The position numbers and the translations under genes are program-made. DNA of 64,000 nt from Deltaproteobacteria bacterium HGW-Deltaproteobacteria-6 (GTDB lineage: Bacteria; Desulfobacterota; Syntrophia; Syntrophales; Smithellaceae): NCBI GenBank assembly GCA_002840435.1, contig PHAT01000001.1:490300-554299 (forward strand). Reading direction: 5' to 3'. Every line of letters begins with the position of its first letter. Within the stretch, counting starts at the first letter, position 1. The notes below the pieces were generated by a model that saw only the letters and a list, made by a program, of their open reading frames with translations, ran no database searches and was not told the origin of the DNA. Shown one piece after another: positions 8,933 through 17,017 of this stretch.

Positions 8933-10224
8933 GGAACGTCCACCCTAATTGTCCATTGCCCCATCAGCAGCAGAGGAGCTGAAGCTCCGAAGCCTTCTCT
9001 GCCTGTTCCATAAAAGTCACCCGCCTCAATGTCGAGGTAGCCGACGGCATTACGCGGCCAATCAGCTTCTTCTCCACTCACCGTAACACGTGCACCTATC
9101 TGGTAATGACCCATTGCAAGAGGAATCCTCTTAACAAGGCAATGGAATTGACCTTTAGGTGGCACCGTCTCAAAGGTTTGTCCGACATAAGAGCTGTATA
9201 ATACCGAGAGAGTTTCCTTATCACGGATCGAAAATCCGATATCAGCATCTCTCAACTGTTCCGAAGCTGGGGACTGGTAGCCAAAAACAAGGACTATATC
9301 CATTCCACTGCGGGCGGCGACCAGCTTATTACCGTGCACATCCTCAATATGAAAACTTGTCAATCTGATTATGCCATTTCCTGATCGATCCTTCCTCGCA
9401 GCCAACGGAATCTCTTCTATCACAGACGGGATTACCACCTCGAGATAGTATTGAATAGCCTTTGCGGTATTGCCCTGCATTGCGATGCGGCCATTATCCA
9501 TGAGTATGGCTTTTCCACACAGATTTTCGATAGCCGCCATATTATGGCTTACCAACAACACTGTTCGTCCTTCCTTTGTTACATCTCCCATCTTGCCTAG
9601 ACATTTTTTCTGAAACTGAGCATCCCCTACCGCCAGCACTTCATCTACTACTAATATCTCCGGTTCCAAATGTGCGGCAACTGCAAAAGCCAGACGCACA
9701 TACATGCCGCTGGAGTATCGTTTGACCGGTGTGTCCAGATATTTCTCTACCTCGGCAAAGGCGACTATTTCGTCAAACTTGCGTTTTATTTCCTGCCGCG
9801 TCATACCAAGAATAGTGCCATTAAGATAAATGTTTTCCCGTCCCGTCAATTCCGGATGAAAGCCTGTCCCAACTTCCAGCAGACTTGCTACACGGCCATT
9901 GATCGTCACCCGTCCGGATGAAGGTTCGGTAATACGGCTCAAGACCTTTAACAGCGTACTTTTTCCGGCGCCGTTGCGCCCGATGATTCCCACGGCTTCT
10001 CCGCGACGGACCTCAAAACTCACATCATTCAGCGCCCAGACTTCTTCCGTTGTATCGCCCTGGATGATGGGTTTCCCCTTTACCAGATCTTTTGTTTTAT
10101 CCCATACAATTCTGGCATTCTGCATAAGGACGTCGCGCAGAGCTGTGTAACCTCCCTGTTGTGATTGGTGGCCGATGATATATTTTTTGCCGAGATTTTC
10201 AGCTTTGATAATGACGTCGCTCAT
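8929..10224 (-). CDS. wzt: Polysaccharide ABC exporter, ATPase with C-terminal carbohydrate-binding domain
   Basis: Energises export of lipid-linked polysaccharide across the inner membrane. Residues 1-255 form the ABC ATPase, with Walker A GRNGAGKST (82-90), signature SSGMY (171-175) and Walker B ILVVDEVLAVG (190-200). The insert before Walker A is typical of Wzt/TagH/RfbB. Residues about 270-425 look like a Wzt C-terminal beta-sandwich (QLRDADIGFSIRDKETLSVLY...), which in studied systems binds the capped non-reducing end of the O-chain. The partner permease gene lies 10 bp upstream. Presence of this domain implies a chain-terminated glycan. Confidence 0.9.
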   Translation of the reverse strand: MSDVIIKAENLGKKYIIGHQSQQGGYTALRDVLMQNARIVWDKTKDLVKGKPIIQGDTTEEVWALNDVSFEVRRGEAVGIIGRNGAGKSTLLKVLSRITEPSSGRVTINGRVASLLEVGTGFHPELTGRENIYLNGTILGMTRQEIKRKFDEIVAFAEVEKYLDTPVKRYSSGMYVRLAFAVAAHLEPEILVVDEVLAVGDAQFQKKCLGKMGDVTKEGRTVLLVSHNMAAIENLCGKAILMDNGRIAMQGNTAKAIQYYLEVVIPSVIEEIPLAARKDRSGNGIIRLTSFHIEDVHGNKLVAARSGMDIVLVFGYQSPASEQLRDADIGFSIRDKETLSVLYSSYVGQTFETVPPKGQFHCLVKRIPLAMGHYQIGARVTVSGEEADWPRNAVGYLDIEAGDFYGTGREGFGASAPLLLMGQWTIRVDVP

Positions 10225-10234
10225 AAATCCTTAT

Positions 10235-11068
10235 TCATATAATATCTGCGAAAGTTTTTTCCATCTTGCGGAAGCGGGATATGCCAAGCCAGAGGAAGAA
10301 AATAATGATAGCAAGGCTGAGCAGAAAACCGGGGAGGTAAATGGAGCTCTCACCACCCAGAATACACCAGCGGAAACCATCGATCACCCCTACCATGGGA
10401 TTGAGACTGTAAATCAATCGCCATTGTTCCGGAACGACATTACTGCTGAATCCCACGGGAGAAACATAAAGACCGAACTGCACCACAAACGGGATAATGT
10501 AACGGAAATCACGGTATTTTACATTAAGTGCCGTAATCCATAAACCGGGACCAAGACTGGCCAGCAAAGCCAGGATGATGAAGAAAGGCAACAGAAGCAT
10601 TTGCCAGCCGGGCATGAATTGATAATAGATCATCATTCCGATCAGCATCACGAAACTGATGAAAAAATCTACTAAGGCGGGAATCATTGTCGCCGCGGGC
10701 ATGATCAGCCTGGGAAAGTAAATTTTGCTGATCAGATTCGTGTTGTTGATCAGGCTGTTTGAAGATTCACTCAGTGCGTTTGAGAAAAGGGACCAGGGGA
10801 GCATGGCGGCAAAGACCATCAAGGCATATGGCGCATTGCCGTCACTGGGAAGTTTGGCGATCTTGCTGAAAATGACGGTGAAGATAACCATCGTCAGAAA
10901 AGGTCTGAGAATCGCCCAGAGTATTCCAATAATGGTTTGTTTATAGCGTACGGATAGATCGCGCCATGCAAGAATCAGAAAAAGTTCCCGGTAACACCAT
11001 AGATCGCTCCAATAGTTTTTTTCCGTGCGGCCTGCTTCTATAATAATTTTGCTCATGAATTTAGGCAA
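10235..11068 (-). CDS. wzm: Polysaccharide ABC exporter, ABC-2 type permease
   Basis: A 277-residue ABC-2 permease with about six hydrophobic segments. The N-terminal cytoplasmic region YRELFLILAWRDLSVRYKQTIIGILWAILRPFLTM is the classic Wzm/TagG/KpsM-type entry (R-Y-x-Q-x-x-L-G-x-x-W). It would form the membrane channel together with the adjacent ATPase. No wzx flippase or wzy polymerase is visible in the window, consistent with an ABC-transporter-dependent glycan. The start ATG at 11068 is close to the preceding methyltransferase gene. Confidence 0.9.
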   Translation of the reverse strand: MPKFMSKIIIEAGRTEKNYWSDLWCYRELFLILAWRDLSVRYKQTIIGILWAILRPFLTMVIFTVIFSKIAKLPSDGNAPYALMVFAAMLPWSLFSNALSESSNSLINNTNLISKIYFPRLIMPAATMIPALVDFFISFVMLIGMMIYYQFMPGWQMLLLPFFIILALLASLGPGLWITALNVKYRDFRYIIPFVVQFGLYVSPVGFSSNVVPEQWRLIYSLNPMVGVIDGFRWCILGGESSIYLPGFLLSLAIIIFFLWLGISRFRKMEKTFADII

Positions 11069-11094
11069 TTATTCCTGATGATAATGATCGTATC

Positions 11095-11931
11095 CTACCT
11101 GGCCTTCAGGCAGAAACACACGCTCCATGTGTCTATGCCGATCGGTTTAGCTGTTTGCCATTCTTCCGCAGCTTGAACCGTAAACCCTGAAAGAGTTGCC
11201 CACAAGTCAATCTCCGGTTTGAAAAAATAGCGCATAGTGTGGGTTTCCTTTAATTCAAAGACAGTTTGACTGGCAAGATTTCGCACCAGCATATTGTAAT
11301 TTACATCCACACGATTTTCATTAGGGTGAAGAACCGGCTCGGCCAGGCGGGTTATTTCGATCTTTCCATCCGCCATCCGTTTGATTCTGACCTCGGGACG
11401 TTCGGTTAATACCGCCGGGCCGTACCAGACATCAAAGATAAAAATGCCGCCAGGTTTCAAGTGATGCCGGGCTGTGTCAAATGCCGCCGTTACGTCTTCG
11501 TTAGCCGTCTGGTAACTCATGACGTGAAAAAGCGAGATTACTGCATCATAATGTTCACGGAGGCGGACTTTGCGAATGTCGCCGGCACTGAAACTCAGAC
11601 GGCCGTCCGCCATATTCCTTTTGATTGCTGAAGATTGTGATTGACCCAGCATTTCCGGGCTGCGTTCGATCCCGTGAATTTTATATCCCCGTTCAGCCAG
11701 TGAGCAGGCATGTTTACCCGTGCCGGAACCCAGTTCGAGTATGGATTGGGCTGCCGGATGAAATTTTTGGATCAGGCCCGAAACATATTCTGCCTCCGTT
11801 TCATAGTTTTTATCCCGATAAAGCAGATCATAATATCCGGCATAGTCGGCGAATACCTCTGTGTTGGATGGAATCTTGTCATTTGATGTATTGTCCCGGC
11901 TTTCAGTCATGGGTGCAGGTCCTGATTTCAT
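11095..11931 (-). CDS. Class I SAM-dependent methyltransferase
   Basis: A 278-residue methyltransferase with clear motifs: SILELGSGTGKHACSLAERGY (SAM loop), IHGIERSPEML (acidic ribose-binding residue) and YDAVISLFHVMSYQT (motif IV). N-terminal FADYAGYYDLLYRDKNYETEAEYV is common to Methyltransf_25 enzymes acting on sugars. It follows the DegT aminotransferase gene with a 4 bp overlap. In several deoxysugar pathways an N-methyltransferase follows the aminotransferase, so N-methylation of an amino sugar is one reasonable hypothesis. Start could also be the internal ATG seven codons later. Confidence 0.8.
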   Translation of the reverse strand: MKSGPAPMTESRDNTSNDKIPSNTEVFADYAGYYDLLYRDKNYETEAEYVSGLIQKFHPAAQSILELGSGTGKHACSLAERGYKIHGIERSPEMLGQSQSSAIKRNMADGRLSFSAGDIRKVRLREHYDAVISLFHVMSYQTANEDVTAAFDTARHHLKPGGIFIFDVWYGPAVLTERPEVRIKRMADGKIEITRLAEPVLHPNENRVDVNYNMLVRNLASQTVFELKETHTMRYFFKPEIDLWATLSGFTVQAAEEWQTAKPIGIDTWSVCFCLKAR

Positions 11932-13097
11932 TGTATTTCGTTCAAAACGGCTTTTACCGAGTCACACACTTCGTCGATTTGCGCTTCCGTCAGCGTCAGT
12001 CCCGATGGCAGGTAGAGTCCCTGACGGGAGATGCGTTCGGTGACGGGGTAGTGTTCATTCCGGAAAAATCCCATATCGTGAAAAACGGGCTGCTCGTGCA
12101 TACCCAAAAAGAAGGGACGGGTTTCCACGCCTTTTCCCCTGAGCTGTTTTGCGAATCGCACGGCATCCACTCCCGTGGTTTCATCGAGAACAATGCCGTA
12201 CATCCAGTAAACTTGTCTGGCCCATGCTTCTTCCACGGGCAATTGAAGGACGGGGATACTCTGAAGTCGTTCCGTATATGCTTTTCCCATTCTGCGTTTT
12301 GTTGCAACGATTTCATCGATGCGTTCCAATTGGCCAAGTCCGATGGCGGCCTGCAGGTTGGTTATGCGGAAGTTGTGGCCAAGTTCTGTGTGAAGAAAAC
12401 GCTGTTCCGGACGGAAGCAGAGATTACGCAGGCCTCTTGCCTTTTCGGCATGGGCGATGTCATTAGTAAGAACCATGCCGCCTTCACCGGTAGTGATGAG
12501 TTTATTGGCGTAAAAACTGAAGACGCTGATATCTCCGAAACCTCCGCACTTTTTCCATCGGGGGTGCGCGGTATTTCTTCCTGTCAGATACTCGGCGCCA
12601 TGAACTTCGGCCGCATCTTCGATAATCTTCAGATTGTACTTTTTGGCGAGCGCCAGAATCGGGTCCATGTTCACGGGGTGGCCATAGATGTGAACCGGCA
12701 TAATGGCCTTGAGCTTGCCATCCCCCCTGTTTATTTCTGACTCAATCTTTTCCCGTACTTCTTCCACGTCCATGCACCAGGTGCGTGGATCACAATCTAC
12801 AAGGACAGGAATGCCACCGTTATAGAGAATTGCCTGTGCGCAGGAGATAATCGTGAAAGAGGGCATGATGACCTTGTCGCCTTTCTGCAGGTTGATACAC
12901 CCTATTGCCGCCTGGAGGGCAGCTGTGCCGTTGCTCATGGCGATGCCGTATTTCATGCCGCAGTAGTCGGCCCACTTCTGCTCGAATTCCTCAATGAAGT
13001 GGCCCGCGGAGGAAATCCATCCGGTGCGGAGACACTCGTTGACGTATTCGATTTCTTTTTCGCCGACCAGCGGTTCGCTTACCGGAATCATGTGCAA
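11928..13097 (-). CDS. DegT/DnrJ/EryC1/StrS-type sugar aminotransferase (perosamine-synthetase-like)
   Basis: PLP-dependent aminotransferase that converts a nucleotide-linked ketosugar into an aminosugar. The 389-residue protein shows the N-terminal IPVSEPLVGEKEIEYVNECL and TGWISSAG (substrate loop), an SNGTAALQAAIG PLP-phosphate site, KIIEDAAEVHGAEY with the cofactor aspartate, and SFYANKLITTGEGGM with the PLP-binding Lys199. The TGWISSAG start is close to GDP-perosamine synthetases, but specificity cannot be fixed without a tree. It overlaps both neighbours, by 4 and 10 bp, so it is firmly embedded in the operon. Confidence 0.88.
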   Translation of the reverse strand: MHMIPVSEPLVGEKEIEYVNECLRTGWISSAGHFIEEFEQKWADYCGMKYGIAMSNGTAALQAAIGCINLQKGDKVIMPSFTIISCAQAILYNGGIPVLVDCDPRTWCMDVEEVREKIESEINRGDGKLKAIMPVHIYGHPVNMDPILALAKKYNLKIIEDAAEVHGAEYLTGRNTAHPRWKKCGGFGDISVFSFYANKLITTGEGGMVLTNDIAHAEKARGLRNLCFRPEQRFLHTELGHNFRITNLQAAIGLGQLERIDEIVATKRRMGKAYTERLQSIPVLQLPVEEAWARQVYWMYGIVLDETTGVDAVRFAKQLRGKGVETRPFFLGMHEQPVFHDMGFFRNEHYPVTERISRQGLYLPSGLTLTEAQIDEVCDSVKAVLNEIQ

Positions 13098-13513
13098 CTT
13101 TCTTCCAGAAATTGCGTTTTATCGTTATCTCCTGCATAGGGACCCTGCTTGACTTCAATCATGGACGTTTCCTCCATCATCTCCAGTGAATGGCCGCCTC
13201 CGCAAAGCAGGATTATATCGCCTGTTTTAAGAAATTTCGCATCAATGAACTCATGGTTGGATGAAAAGAGGTTTACCTTGACTTTTCCCCGCTTGATGAA
13301 GAGAACCTCCTGTGTATAGAGAACCTGACGCACAAGGAGATTATGAACATGAGCGGAGATCTTGTGACCTGCAGGGCGCGTCATGGCGGCAACCTGCTGG
13401 GAAAAGTTGGCAGGCGTGAAGAAATGGATTCCCGGTTCATCGTATTCGGCGCGGATTATAAGGGCGATAGGCTCTATCCCGTGGGTGATGGTTTCAACAT
13501 CCTTATCGTTCAT
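13088..13513 (-). CDS. Cupin-fold protein of polysaccharide locus
   Basis: A 141-residue single-domain beta-barrel. ISAHVHNLLVRQVLYTQEVLFIKRGKVKVNLF and the later GDIILLCGGGHSLEMMEE stretch fit the two cupin motifs with metal-binding His and Glu residues. The tail VKQGPYAGDNDKT is seen in small cupins next to sugar aminotransferases. It is probably an accessory sugar isomerase or binding protein for the adjacent DegT enzyme, but no reaction can be assigned. It is the first gene of the tightly packed polysaccharide run; its upstream 160 bp gap should hold a promoter that I could not define. Confidence 0.65.
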   Translation of the reverse strand: MNDKDVETITHGIEPIALIIRAEYDEPGIHFFTPANFSQQVAAMTRPAGHKISAHVHNLLVRQVLYTQEVLFIKRGKVKVNLFSSNHEFIDAKFLKTGDIILLCGGGHSLEMMEETSMIEVKQGPYAGDNDKTQFLEESCT

Positions 13514-13677
13514 AATTGGTTATCTCCATACTTTTTTGTTTCCGGAATACAATTTTCACAATTGTCGGATCATGATTTGATGCATTCCAGATTCAGCTCC
13601 GCCCCGTGAGTTACATTAGTGACTGAAACTCTTGGTGCAAACCGGTGCTTTGCTGTGTCCTTTATTGCGTGAAACCG

Positions 13678-14229
13678 TTACTTCTTGTCCTGCCGCTCCC
13701 ACACCAGAAAGTACGGCCGGTTTTCCAGCGCAGGCATAAACGCCTTGAACTCTGTGCCGGTTAAGACTAGTGAGCGGATTTTGCGTTTGATATAGCGTTC
13801 AGTTTTTCTGCTTAAATCGTTCAGGTGATATTGGTCGATATTTCCCACCAGCACTAAATCTACAATTCCGGTATCCTTGCCTTCGGCATAATCATCGATG
13901 ATGTAGGCTTTCTCCAGATCTCCCAATCTTGTGAGGATGCTTTCAATAACCTGATCCAGTCCCATGACTTTGCTGACCATGGATCTCAGCTCAGGAAAAA
14001 GAGGATGATCGTTATTTGCAGTGTATAAAACGTTTCGTCCTTCTTTTTCCGAGGTGAGGAGCTTTGTTTTTGTAAGTTGGTTCAATTCTTCCCGGACTGC
14101 GTTGGACGATACATGAAGATCCTTTGAAAGCTCCCTGAGATAGGCTTTTGTGCCGGGATTGAAAAAAAAACGCACAAGCAGACTGATTCTGGTTTTTGAG
14201 GATATGAGTCCGGCAAAAAGGTCGGTCAT
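13678..14229 (-). CDS. wHTH transcriptional regulator with degenerate nucleotidyltransferase-like domain
   Basis: Residues 10-70 form an ArsR/MarR-like winged helix (YLRELSKDLHVSSNAVREEL, then a wing at LTSEKEGRNVLYTAN). Residues 105-165 resemble a MNT-type nucleotidyltransferase fold but the active site looks lost: a G-S is replaced by DDYAEG and only one aspartate remains. I chose ATG at 14229 because GGAG lies 7 bp upstream; the frame stays open further but would run across the promoter. A perfect inverted repeat over its -10 box suggests autoregulation. Location between the polysaccharide operon and a GT2 suggests control of surface glycan genes. Confidence 0.75.
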   Translation of the reverse strand: MTDLFAGLISSKTRISLLVRFFFNPGTKAYLRELSKDLHVSSNAVREELNQLTKTKLLTSEKEGRNVLYTANNDHPLFPELRSMVSKVMGLDQVIESILTRLGDLEKAYIIDDYAEGKDTGIVDLVLVGNIDQYHLNDLSRKTERYIKRKIRSLVLTGTEFKAFMPALENRPYFLVWERQDKK

Positions 14230-14242
14230 ATATGCTCCATTC

Positions 14243-14261
14243 TGAGTAGTTATCCTACTCA
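14243..14261. promoter_or_regulatory. Inverted-repeat operator at regulator promoter
   Basis: Perfect 7 bp arms TGAGTAG and CTACTCA separated by 5 bp (TTATC). The repeat overlaps the minus-strand -10 hexamer and ends 13 bp before the start codon of the wHTH gene. Dyads of this size at this position are typical autoregulatory operators. Binding by the adjacent regulator is an inference. Confidence 0.6.
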
Positions 14262-14285
14262 TAACACATGCAGAATAATTGTCAA
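14258..14285 (-). promoter_or_regulatory. Sigma70-type promoter of wHTH regulator gene
   Basis: On the minus strand a perfect -35 TTGACA (14280-14285) is followed after 16 bp by TATGAG (14258-14263). The transcript would start about 20 bp before the regulator's start codon, inside the inverted repeat, so repressor binding there would block transcription. Confidence 0.6.
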
Positions 14286-14478
14286 TCATTATTTGAGGGG
14301 GGAAGGTTTTCCGTAAGGCATGGTTTGCATTGATGAATACTGCGGATAAAATGCCTGGGTATTTCAAGATCGCTGTCCGATAGGTTTGGGGCCCGGCATC
14401 ATCAGCAGATGAGTCTCAGAGGCAAAAGGAGCCTGTAAGTAATGCGCAGTTGGATCGTGGCGTTCAGGGGAGGTTGAA

Positions 14479-15366
14479 TCAATCTTCTCTGCTTTCGCTT
14501 CTGTCGTAACGCAGCTGGGCGATCTGCTCCGATACGAGTCCCACCATGAAAATCACCACGGACATTGTGATGAGCATGGCCGATGTGGGGCCATAGCGGC
14601 CTTCCAGAAAAAGGATTTTGAACAGGCCATAGCCCACACCAGTGAGGAAAATGATTGCGCTCACCGGAAGGAAAACCCGCATGGGAGAAAAGAGGGTGGC
14701 GATCTTGAGGATAATCAGAAAAAAGCGAGAGCCATCCTGAAGCAGTTTTATCTTACTCTTGCCGATGCAGCGGTTTGTTGTGATGGGCACATATAAAAGA
14801 CTGTAACCAGACCGGAGGACTCCCATCGTGATGGTCGTCGGATAGGAAAAAGTATTTGGCAAAAGCGAAAGAAAATGGCGGGCAATATTTGTTTTAACAG
14901 CCCGGAACCCCGAGGTCAGGTCCTGTATTTTTCTTTTGCAGATATAAGACGCGAAAAGATTGTAGAATCCGTTCGCCAGGTTTCGATGCATGTAAGACTT
15001 GGAATCGCCGGTGCGCGCCCCGACCACCATATCGTACTTGTCGATATTTTTAAGCAGTTCAGGGATATCTTCCGGATTATGCTGGCCGTCGCCATCCATC
15101 ATGACGAGGATGCCTCCCATTGCCTGTCTGATGCCTGTCTTAACGGCTGCGCCGTTGCCGATATTGTACGGATGAGAGATTACCCGGGCGCCGGCATTTT
15201 TTGCACGAATGGCCGTTTCATCCTTTGAACCATCATTGATGACGAGGATTTCATAAGGGCGGTTCAATCGGTCCATCGTCAGCCGGACACGTCCGATGAC
15301 ATCAGCGATGATCGCCGCTTCATCATAAACCGGTATCAATATGGTAATATCCAGATCAGTATTCAT
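14479..15366 (-). CDS. Polyprenyl-phosphate-type family 2 glycosyltransferase with C-terminal membrane anchor
   Basis: A 295-residue DPM1/GtrB-like enzyme that usually charges undecaprenyl phosphate with a sugar. The GT-A domain has DITILIPVYDEAAIIADVI, EILVINDGSKDET and the metal site VMMDGDGQHNPEDI. Two hydrophobic segments near residues 228-250 and 260-285 give a C-terminal membrane hairpin, then a basic tail. It lies upstream of the regulator and the main polysaccharide operon on the same strand, separated from the regulator by about 250 bp. Such enzymes act in glycan modification or lipid-linked sugar donor synthesis. Confidence 0.85.
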   Translation of the reverse strand: MNTDLDITILIPVYDEAAIIADVIGRVRLTMDRLNRPYEILVINDGSKDETAIRAKNAGARVISHPYNIGNGAAVKTGIRQAMGGILVMMDGDGQHNPEDIPELLKNIDKYDMVVGARTGDSKSYMHRNLANGFYNLFASYICKRKIQDLTSGFRAVKTNIARHFLSLLPNTFSYPTTITMGVLRSGYSLLYVPITTNRCIGKSKIKLLQDGSRFFLIILKIATLFSPMRVFLPVSAIIFLTGVGYGLFKILFLEGRYGPTSAMLITMSVVIFMVGLVSEQIAQLRYDRSESRED

Positions 15367-15626
15367 TCAACATCCTCGGTATTTGCAAAAATATATATCT
15401 TTTATAATCGGCAATATCAAGTGTTATGGTTTGCAATGACCAAGAAAAATCACTCTGCCAGCCAAGTACGGCAAGGCAGAAAAACAAAATACTTAACTGA
15501 ATATGGAAACTCTGATATATTATTTGATCGAAGATGATCTTGTAAAAATGGATTATTCCAAGACCTATCGATTATGCACTCATTCTTTTTGGATAGCATT
15601 TCATAAAAAGGCGGGAGAGGATAAAC

Positions 15627-16976
15627 ATGTCGCTGATTGAAAAAATTATCGCCAGGGAAGCCAACCTTGGCGTAATAGGGCTTGGTTATGTTGGATTGCC
15701 GATCGTTATTGCGTTCTGCAGGGCAGGCTTCCCGGTTACAGGTTTCGATATCGATCCTGTAAAAGTGGGGATGCTGCGGCAGGGGAAAAGCTATATCAAA
15801 CATATAGACTTATCCTCAATAATGCCGGACAATGCTTCCGCCGGTTCAACACAAACTTCGGATCAAAAGCCGAAGATATCTTTTGCCGCAACTTCAGACT
15901 TCTCATTGCTCGCCAACATGGACTGCATTATAATATGCGTTCCAACACCGCTCGATAAGCATCGCGAGCCGGATATGTCTTTTGTATTCAATACGACGCG
16001 CTCCATCGCCGGTTACCTGCGGAAAGGACAGCTGATTGCTCTGGAATCGACCACTTACCCGGGAACAACTGACGAGGACATAAAAGCGATTCTGGAAGAA
16101 ACAGGATTAAAAGCGGGCATCGATTTTCACCTCGCTTTCTCTCCGGAAAGAGAAGACCCGAACAATAAGAATTATTCAACCGGTAACATCCCGAAAGTTG
16201 TCGGCGGTTATACGGCGCAATGTCTTAATGTTGCCGTTGCGCTTTATAATACGATAGTCGTGCGAACCATTCCGGTTTCATCGACAAAGGTGGCTGAAGC
16301 GGCAAAGCTTCTGGAAAATATCTACAGGTCGGTCAACATCGCACTGGTAAATGAATTGAAGATAATCTTCGATAAGATGGGCATTGATATCTGGGAAGTA
16401 ATTGAAGCAGCCAGTACAAAGCCTTTCGGATTTCAGGCTTTCTATCCGGGGCCTGGGCTGGGCGGACATTGTATTCCGATCGATCCGTTCTACCTGACGT
16501 GGAAAGTTCGTGAATTTGATTTTACCACCCGGTTTATAGAGCTGGCAGGTGAAATTAATACCAGTATGCCATACTATGTTGTGGATAAATCGACCGCGTA
16601 CCTGAACAGCAAAGGAAAATCAATGCAGGGCTCCCATATCCTCATCCTGGGAATGGCCTATAAAAAAGATATTGATGATCAGAGAGAATCGGCTTCACTA
16701 AAGATCGCCCGTCTTTTGAGGGAAAAAGGCGCTGCAATAGAATACAGCGATATGCACGTTCCTCATTGCCGGGGACACCGCCATTATCCCGATATCGATA
16801 TGAGTTCCGTTGAACTTACTGAAGACCGCTTGAAAAGCGCCGACGTGGTGCTTCTGCTGACCGATCATTCAGCCTTTGATTATGAATTTATTGAAAAGCA
16901 TGCCCAATGTATCATCGACACCCGCAATGCCTTCGCTAAGCGGGGTATCCAGAGCAAGAAAATCCGGAAAGCGTGA
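15627..16976 (+). CDS. wbpA: Nucleotide-sugar 6-dehydrogenase (UDP-GlcNAc/ManNAc type)
   Basis: NAD-dependent four-electron oxidation of a UDP-hexosamine to the uronic acid. The N-terminal Rossmann site is LGVIGLGYVGLPIVIAF (14-30) with acidic DID at 41-43. The middle domain has ENIYRSVNIALVNEL, and the catalytic cysteine is C282 in GGHCIPIDPFYLTWK. The C-terminal third (ILILGMAYKKDIDDQRES) is the UDP-binding domain. The K-x-x-x-I-D-D-x-R-E-S form and 449-residue length suit the WbpA/WecC/TviB group rather than UDP-glucose dehydrogenase; exact substrate is not certain. It is divergent from the GT2 gene and probably supplies the surface-glycan pathway. Confidence 0.85.
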   Translation: MSLIEKIIAREANLGVIGLGYVGLPIVIAFCRAGFPVTGFDIDPVKVGMLRQGKSYIKHIDLSSIMPDNASAGSTQTSDQKPKISFAATSDFSLLANMDCIIICVPTPLDKHREPDMSFVFNTTRSIAGYLRKGQLIALESTTYPGTTDEDIKAILEETGLKAGIDFHLAFSPEREDPNNKNYSTGNIPKVVGGYTAQCLNVAVALYNTIVVRTIPVSSTKVAEAAKLLENIYRSVNIALVNELKIIFDKMGIDIWEVIEAASTKPFGFQAFYPGPGLGGHCIPIDPFYLTWKVREFDFTTRFIELAGEINTSMPYYVVDKSTAYLNSKGKSMQGSHILILGMAYKKDIDDQRESASLKIARLLREKGAAIEYSDMHVPHCRGHRHYPDIDMSSVELTEDRLKSADVVLLLTDHSAFDYEFIEKHAQCIIDTRNAFAKRGIQSKKIRKA

Positions 16977-17017
16977 GATCCTGTTGTTTCAATCATTTTA
17001 CTTGAAACAGCAAAAGT

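Noticed and set aside
11625-12740. A 371-codon plus-strand frame over the DegT aminotransferase and methyltransferase genes
   Set aside because: The minus-strand genes show intact catalytic motifs and overlap in operon style; the plus-strand frame has no recognisable family and is a mirror of high-GC coding.
16981-17010. Inverted repeat GTTTCAA/TTGAAAC between wbpA and the lectin-like gene
   Set aside because: Could be a bidirectional terminator but the stem is only 7 bp and no T-run follows on either strand.
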